Below are positions 58,091 to 64,000 of a DNA stretch of 64,000 nucleotides, one piece after another (the stretch's first letter is position 1; each line of letters starts with the position of its first letter). Under the pieces are notes generated by a model, which saw only the letters and a list, made by a program, of their open reading frames with translations, was not told where the DNA came from and did not search any database. Source of the stretch: Sphagnum compactum (Eukaryota > Bryophyta > Sphagnopsida > Sphagnales); the NCBI GenBank assembly GCA_965153455.1, contig OZ234504.1, positions 62,001 to 126,000 of the forward strand, read 5' to 3'. Position numbers and translations under genes: made by a program.

Positions 58091-58567
58091 TAAAAACGCA
58101 AGTAGCGTGCCTGAAAACCCACAAAAGACAATCCAGAAAATATAAATTTCAACATGTTGTACAAAGTCCAAGGATGACATGAAAACCCTCAACTGCGGAG
58201 GGAACTTTTTTTGACAATTTTGGTGCGTTCTCCTGAGCCGGATGATGAGGTTCCCTCCCCATCTGCCCACCAATCGATTTCTGAGCATGACTAGGACATG
58301 GTATGGCTCAGATCTATCCAAACCAATCCAAGGAAGCAAATCATACCGTTTGATCCTGAGGGATTGATTGTGTATTCTTGAGGCTAAAATCGCATCGTAC
58401 CACAGCCCATTACCTTTTCAAAACAATCAAAAGAGAAATTGCTACGGAAATTACAACAAACGTAAAGTAAAGAGCAGCGGTGCTTTTTTCCTTTCTATTT
58501 TCAGGACGCTCCCCGGCCTGAATTTTGCAGGAATTGAACTGTACCTTCCGAAAGCTGCACACAAAGT
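58091..58567. other. Intergenic, no gene seen
   Basis: Contains the end of the Harbinger fossil and unique sequence. The minus frame 58058-58339 has no motif. Confidence 0.4.
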
Positions 58568-59668
58568 GCTTTTGTTTTGGCGAAATTTCGTCAAATTAAA
58601 TTATGATTTCGACCTACACTAAGGACTTTTCATGGAGAAAAATGTAGTAGCCAAATAAGCCAGGTTTCGAAAAAAAAGAATCCAAATCGCCAGATTTTCA
58701 TGAGAAGTTTCAGTAAGTAGCCAAGAATATAGAAAGTTTCAAGTTTCTTTTCTACTTTCACATCTAATATGTGGCCAAATCTGGCTAAATCATCTTATGG
58801 ATGTGGTACTTCAGCTACATCACAAAATTGAAAAAAAGAAAAAAAAAACTCTTGCACGCCGGGAACAAAAGTCGTCGTCCTGTGCAAGGAAATCCGTGTT
58901 CAGTTATCCAAAAGCTACTAGTAGGCAGCTATTACAAAGTCTGGACAATCCTTGGGTTGTGTGAGTAGCCAGGTTGTAACTAGCTCTGTCGGTAACGAAA
59001 CAATCTTGTAACAACCTCTGAAAAATTTACAGTATTTTCACCCCATAAAACCACTAATATTTACATATGCCCATAGTTGTGGCCAGAGTGAACCAGCACC
59101 CACATTGGTACCTGCTAGAGAAGTGTGTAATAAAGATGATCTGACTGCTGCTCCCCATTTTTGATTGGTCAATCGTAATGATTGTTCCAAGTGGTTTGCT
59201 ATTGGTAGTTCCCACCTATTTGTGGTCCCTATTTCAGTCTTATGGGCGGGGTTGCAAAAAAGTATATAGGGTAGAGAGGCTGGTGTCCAGACACTTAGTG
59301 GCGTTCAAACCTTTGCTTTTTTATTGAATGATCGGTTGGCAATGCTTTTGAAAGACCAAATGTAAGTTGGCTATAGGCACTCCCATGACGCTTTGAATCA
59401 CCTTAAATGGTGAACAAACATGTAAGGTGTGGCCACTCAAAGTGAAAGGGGTCAAAATTTTCATAAAAATTGGCTATGTACACCTCTTTCTTGTTGTCCT
59501 TATAACTTCCTTGCTATGAGCGTACCCTTATTTTTGCATAATAGTATGTTACCTACCTCCATCCTTGGGATAATTTTTTTCCCAAAGCAAACATTCATCT
59601 CCTTCTAACATTCACAAAATCACCATAGCAGTTGAAATGCATCCCGTCTAATCGATTTGTCATGCCTA
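58568..59668 (+). repeat. Segmental duplication, short copy
   Basis: This matches 53818-55690 in order but lacks two of the three 63-bp units, most of the 202-bp TIR element and the 121-bp doublet. It joins 'cccacattggtacc' (59099) directly to 'tgctagagaa', matching about 55060 in the long copy. Divergence is a few percent by eye. Confidence 0.88.
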
Positions 59669-59689
59669 TACATGGCCTCATATATGATG

Positions 59690-60130
59690 GCCAGTTACGG
59701 GCATGCCCATGTGCGCTTTTAGGGTTAATGTACGGTCTTAAGCGACTGTACGTTATTAGGTACTTAGGGTTTTAGTTGGTTGGCGGTAGTATAAAAGGAC
59801 AAGCCCTTTCTTTCTCCCTTTAGTTTTTCTAGAATTCCTTTGTCAGGAGAGTTTCTCCATAATAAGCTAGGATTTCTAGATGCTCACGGCGGCCATTGCA
59901 TGGCCACTGTCTACATACGATTCATTTTCTTCTTTCTTTGCAATTCAATTCTAGAAAAACTCCACTTTCTGTGCTTCATGTTGAAAGCCACATATTTCTT
60001 TTGCTTGTATGTTCTTGAGTTATTATTGCTGTTGTTATTGTTGTTACTGTTGGTGTTGGTCTTGGTGCTGCCGAAAGGAGTTGGCGTTGTTACAAGGAGC
60101 TGGTGTTATGCCAACCAATAGAGCCGGGAA
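59690..60130 (+). mobile_element. Probable LTR/leader of the Ty3/gypsy element
   Basis: It lies upstream of the Gag at 61142. TATAAAA at 59790-59796 is followed by a pyrimidine-rich leader ('ccctttctttctcccttt'), as in LTR promoters. 'agctggtgttatgcc' near 60100 could be a primer-binding region but does not match a common tRNA end. No second LTR was found in the window, so this is inference. Confidence 0.45.
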
Positions 60131-60229
60131 ACAGGTTTCGAATCTCTCTCCTTTCTCTCTTTCTCACTCTCTTTTTCTCTCTTGAAACTGTCGAGTAAAA
60201 AAAAAATTAACAAAAAACAAAAATTTCGA

Positions 60230-60640
60230 TAGCCGTCACCTGCCATTGTTGCAGAGCAGCAGAGCGCTGCCTGCCATCACTAGCGCTGCTCGCCATCGTT
60301 GCATAGTGCGCTGTTGTCTGCTGTTGCCGCGAGTTGCAACGCCACAATGCTGTAGCGTCGCAACGTCGCGAGCTGCAGCACCATAGCGCCACAACATTGC
60401 AGCGTCGCGAGCTGTAGTGCTACAGCACCATCACTACAGTAATAGCAGCCGTGGCGCCATCGCTGCAACAATAGCAACGCCGTAACACCATCGCTGCAAC
60501 AGCAGCAGCGCTGCAACAACAACAGCATTGCGAGCTATAGCGCCATCGCTGCAACAGCAACAGCGCTGCAACAGCAACAGCATTGCGAGCTACAGCGCCA
60601 TCGCTGTTGTAGCATTACAAGCGACAATGCTGCCATCGTT
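60230..60640. repeat. Trinucleotide-based minisatellite (GCA/GCTGCAAC type)
   Basis: Units like 'gcgccatcgctgcaacagca' and 'gttgcagagcagcagagcgc' repeat irregularly. Minus-strand frames in it are Cys/Leu/Ala low complexity and not genes. It lies in the presumed retroelement leader. Confidence 0.75.
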
Positions 60641-60649
60641 GCGACCTTG

Positions 60650-61025
60650 GTTCGTTCGACGTCCATTTGACTTTCGTCGGACTCTCGTCGGACGATTCGT
60701 TCAAGTCCGTCCGTCGAACTTCCGTCTATCCAGAAACTTCCGTCCGATGTTCGTTGGACTTTCGTCCTGCGCCCTGTCGTCTTACGTCATGCGCCCTACC
60801 ATCATACGTCCTGCGCCTTGTCGTCCTGCACCTGCCATATATGTCCTACGTCTTGTTGTCTTGCGTCTTGCGCCGTGTTGTTTTGTGTCCTACGCCCTAT
60901 CGTCCTACATTTTGCCGTCTCGCGTACTATTTTTCCGTCCTCCCTTTTCATCCGACATCTGTTTGATTTCCGTCCAACCTTCATCCGACCTTCGTTGGAC
61001 ATTCGTTTGACCTCCGTGCGATGTC
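60650..61025. repeat. CGTC-rich minisatellite ('cgtcctgcgcc' type)
   Basis: 'cgtcctgcgccctgtcgtct', 'cgtcctacgt', 'cgtcttgcg' and 'tttcgtcggac' words recur every 10-20 bases. Its composition is unlike the adjacent AT-rich DNA. The plus frames (60528-61010, 60667-60966) follow the repeat and have no domain. Confidence 0.7.
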
Positions 61026-61141
61026 TGTGTGTCACGGGTCATTCCCAACAACGCATTGTATTCTTCAAACTATACGTTGTGTGAGAATTTTATAGTTAGT
61101 GTTGTGTACTATCACAAAATTTTGGGGCATGGGACAACACC

Positions 61142-63081
61142 ATGTCCTCGGATGATGATAGCACTACCGCTCAACCAAAGCCTTGGTATCAGCTACGAAG
61201 TAACACACAATCCTTTGATCCGATTTCTTTAAGCTCACGATCTTCACGACGGTACCATCAAGTGTCTACAGCACCATCATTATCTAGTACAACTCCTACC
61301 AAGAATTCAGACTCAGGTTACATTACATCAACGGTACATCAAAGTCCATTTGGAGGGGCTCATCAGTGGGGTACGCTTGTTACCGCACGTACTTTCATAC
61401 CATCACCGTATATTCCGTTACAAACTATGACCTCAACACCCATATACACCATGGAGGTCATTAGTTCCTCTGGGAGAATTGAGAAGTTCAACGGAAGGCC
61501 AAGTACTATTTCTTTGAGGGAGTTCAAGTCAACTTTCTCAACTGTGGTTTGTGAATTGGAGCTCAAGTATGGCGCTAATTACATCGAGGCGTTTGCATTC
61601 AAACAATTGGCTCGTTATGTGCACTATGAGGCATTGGATGTCTAGGAGCAACATTCTGCAAGGATTTTGGGCGTCACCCAAATTCCCAATCTAGCTTATG
61701 CCACAGCCATCGCCACCACCTCTCAAGCTGCATTGCAAGCTGCAATTGCACATCACGGGACTATGCCCAATAATCCAGACCTGGTACCTACCTTAGTAAA
61801 CATTTCTCCTCAACAACTCATTGTTCCTACCGCAAACATTCCTCCCACCACTGATGCGCCAGCTTTTGCTGATCCAGTGGGAGAATTCTTTCAAGTTCTT
61901 GAGCTAGAATTTCCAGTCCAAAGTTTTGAAAAAATTCTACAGCTCGCCACCTTCTCTCGGCAGAAAAATGAAACCTTCAAGATGTTCTATAGGAGGCTTC
62001 TCAAACTCGAAGAGAATACCCAGAGCATCACAGACCTGGAAGCTGCCCACCGGTATCTTTGTTCGTTGGAAGGTACTCCAACACTCCACACATAGGTTTT
62101 GCAACGAGTCTTTGCAGAATTTGGAAACTCGTACACTTTGCTGGATGTGTACAACATTTTCGAAAAGCTGGAACTGGCTCATGCACACTATGAGGCTAAT
62201 ACTATGAGGCTTCCATCACGTTCAAGGCCTCAACCTACACCAGCTGCGCTAACTAGATCATCACATTCTTCTTCAAGGACTAAAGCGGTGCACTCAACTA
62301 CACCCATCCTACCTTCCTGCAACTACTATGGCAATCCTGCCCACAAAGCTAGTGAGTGCAACATTCCTTCCGAGGATCTCTTTTGTGATTACTGTGGGAA
62401 AGAGGGACATCAGGAATCTGCTTGTTTTGCTAAGTTCCCAGAGTGGAAGCAACTTCGATTACAACGGCAAAATCTGCCAGCATTTTCCGCTGTCCTTCAA
62501 CCAAAAGCCAAGGCAACTCAGCCTTCCACTCAGGCTTTGCCCACCAAGGGTAATTCCAACAAGAATGCTAAGAAGAAGGAGCACAATGCTGACAAGAGGG
62601 AGGTGCTTCAAGCCCATGCAATTCAAGTTCAGACTTTACAAAATGAACTCGAATCATTAAGGGCTTAACTTGCTAATCTAAAAGGCAAGTCCTCCCAACC
62701 AGCTAGTCATGCCCAACCTATACAAGCTTCAGGATCACGAGAGGGACCTCCTAGGTCGTTCTATGGCCTTCCACACGATGCCATGGTTGGGGAGTATGTT
62801 CTTTCCACTCCACACAATTATAGTCTCACACCAGAATTTGCTACTTCTTTTTGCCCTTCCTATGTCGCGGCACAAGAAGCTAGTGTGGCACCCAGAGTTT
62901 CTACCACTAGGCAGGTAATTCAGACTGATGGACTTGCATCTGGTTCAAGTCCTATTACCAGGGCTAGAGGAGCTCGAGTAGTCATGCCACAATATTTTCG
63001 TCTTCTCAACATGGAAGAAGAACGCACCTTGTTGGCAAGGTGGGAGGAGACTACTACACCACAAGCTATTAAGGCATCAAA
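61142..63081 (+). mobile_element. Ty3/gypsy Gag with three in-frame stops
   Basis: One reading frame runs from 61142 to the edge of repeat D, interrupted only by TAG (61643-61645), TAG (62093-62095) and TAA (62666-62668). Gag capsid-type helices lie at about 61850-62200 (FKMFYRRLLKLEENTQSI and YLCSLEG). Two zinc knuckles follow: a worn one at about 62319 (CNYYGNPAHKASEC, Tyr for the second Cys) and an intact one (CDYCGKEGHQESAC, C-x2-C-x4-H-x4-C). A leucine-heptad stretch stands at the third stop (LQNELESLRA). All stops fit a single C-to-T change in a Gln codon. There are no frameshifts, so inactivation is recent. Pol is absent because repeat D starts at 63082. Confidence 0.85.
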
Positions 63082-63745
63082 ACCAGAGTTGCTTGCTTGC
63101 TTGCTGCTTGCTTCTTTTTTTTTGCATACACCCAAAATGCTTAAACCCAAAACCCTAAAATCTTCATTAATCCAAAATTTTCTAATCACTTAAATTCCTG
63201 TTCTTTCTTGACTGCATCTTTTTTTTTTTTTTTTTCCTTGCTTACACCCAAAATGCTTAAACCCAAAACCCTAAAATCTTCATTAATCTAATTTTTTCTT
63301 ATCACTTAAATTCCTGTTCTTTCTTAACTGCATCAAATCTTAAAAACCAAGGTTTTGGCCAAATACCACATTTTAAGGAAAACCTCAAGATACCAATTCA
63401 GGCATATTCTACACAAATATACAACAAACAAACAAATATGGATTGAGAATTTTCAGTAATTTATTTATAAAGGAAAAATATGGATTCAAGTTTAATTTTT
63501 TTATCTTTCGATGAATATGAATTTGTCAGTTTGAAAATTCAAATTAATTGCAGATATGTATAAAGGTTTTGCATATTCAAATTTTATATGATGACAATCA
63601 TTTTCCACATGCATAAAAACACATCCCTAATAAAAGTGTAAGAACTTGCAAGTGAATTGAACCTCAATTCTTGAAATACCATAGCTCTACCCTCTTGCCT
63701 TTACAATGCAAGTTACCTATCCCACCAACACTTTAAACCCCACCC
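63082..63745 (+). repeat. Long dispersed repeat D, copy 2
   Basis: It begins 'accagagttgcttgcttgct' and matches 38351-39215 throughout, but with two inner 'cacccaaaatgcttaaac' units. It follows the Gag frame without a gap, so it either inserted there or is part of the same element. The Gag frame runs on into it for about 37 codons. Confidence 0.88.
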
Positions 63746-64000
63746 CAATTATCCCATGCAAAAACTCAATAGTTTGTCATCCCATATCTAGCTCTTGTGA
63801 ATCAATTCTTTCCAAGCCTCAAGGATAAAACTTGTTGCAAAAAAAAAAAAAACAATAACTAAAATTTTAATTGGAAAAAAAAAGATTCATTTGTTGGAAA
63901 ATAATAATGAGAAAGTTAATTTCTATGCAATGCTAATCACTATCCATGTTCAAATTCTCAAAATATTTTGTTTCTTCATTCAATTCATAATTGTCATTAA
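63746..64000. other. AT-rich end of window, no gene seen
   Basis: No feature could be supported. Confidence 0.4.

Noticed and set aside
60528-61010. 160-codon plus-strand frame before Gag
   Set aside because: It is a translation of two GC-rich minisatellites and has no domain.

Overview
This window is nuclear DNA from a land plant. Plant-type genes with GT-AG introns (SKP1, SPX, tropinone-reductase-like SDR, vacuolar invertase, TIR-NBS-LRR) sit in long AT-rich spacers full of decayed Ty3/gypsy, LINE, hAT-like and PIF/Harbinger remnants. Old, slowly removed retroelements together with a TIR-type resistance gene fit a gymnosperm best, but I cannot prove that from the sequence and my confidence in the lineage is low.

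Layout. 1-10.3 kb is repeats: a LINE reverse-transcriptase scrap, a chromovirus tail split by an unassigned element (A), a sister element (B), and a dispersed family with the core GTAGCCANATTTGGCTA. 10.7-11.9 kb (+) is an intact two-exon SKP1 with a long foldback in its intron. 16.9-17.9 kb (+) is an unrecognised 336-residue protein made of eight clear copies, plus one worn copy, of a W-I-x-D/E-L-G-x-x-W-M-S-R/K-R/K-K motif. 19.8-23.0 kb (-) is an SPX-domain gene with one in-frame TGA. 24.6-35.2 kb is repeats, including a heavily mutated Ty3/gypsy internal region (about 27.1-31.8 kb). 35.2-37.7 kb (-) is a broken tropinone-reductase-like SDR. 38.4-40.2 kb is repeats, element C and a hairpin. 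40.4-43.5 kb (-) is a broken vacuolar invertase that keeps its 9-nt mini-exon but has lost the central catalytic exons. 44.0-52.8 kb (-) is the centrepiece. 53.4-64 kb holds a hAT-type MITE with target-site duplication, a segmental duplication, telomere-like degenerate repeats, a Harbinger transposase scrap and a Ty3/gypsy Gag with three in-frame stops.

The centrepiece reads as one seven-exon gene. The exons are TIR, NB-ARC, a short LRR exon, three LRR exons from a tandem array with an exact 1318-bp period, and a last exon with a helical-bundle region followed by a protein kinase with intact catalytic motifs. Every junction is GT-AG and all phases match, giving 1903 codons without a stop. The kinase exon has no usable ATG near its 5' end and opens directly after a splice acceptor, which argues that it is spliced to the LRR exons. 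If transcripts confirm this, it is a TIR-NBS-LRR receptor with a C-terminal kinase whose N-terminal part resembles the helical domain of plant MLKL-like proteins.

SKP1, the W-M repeat gene and the TNL-kinase look intact. SPX, SDR and invertase each show sequence-level damage. All coordinates, phases and identities were worked out by eye; no alignment or database search was run.
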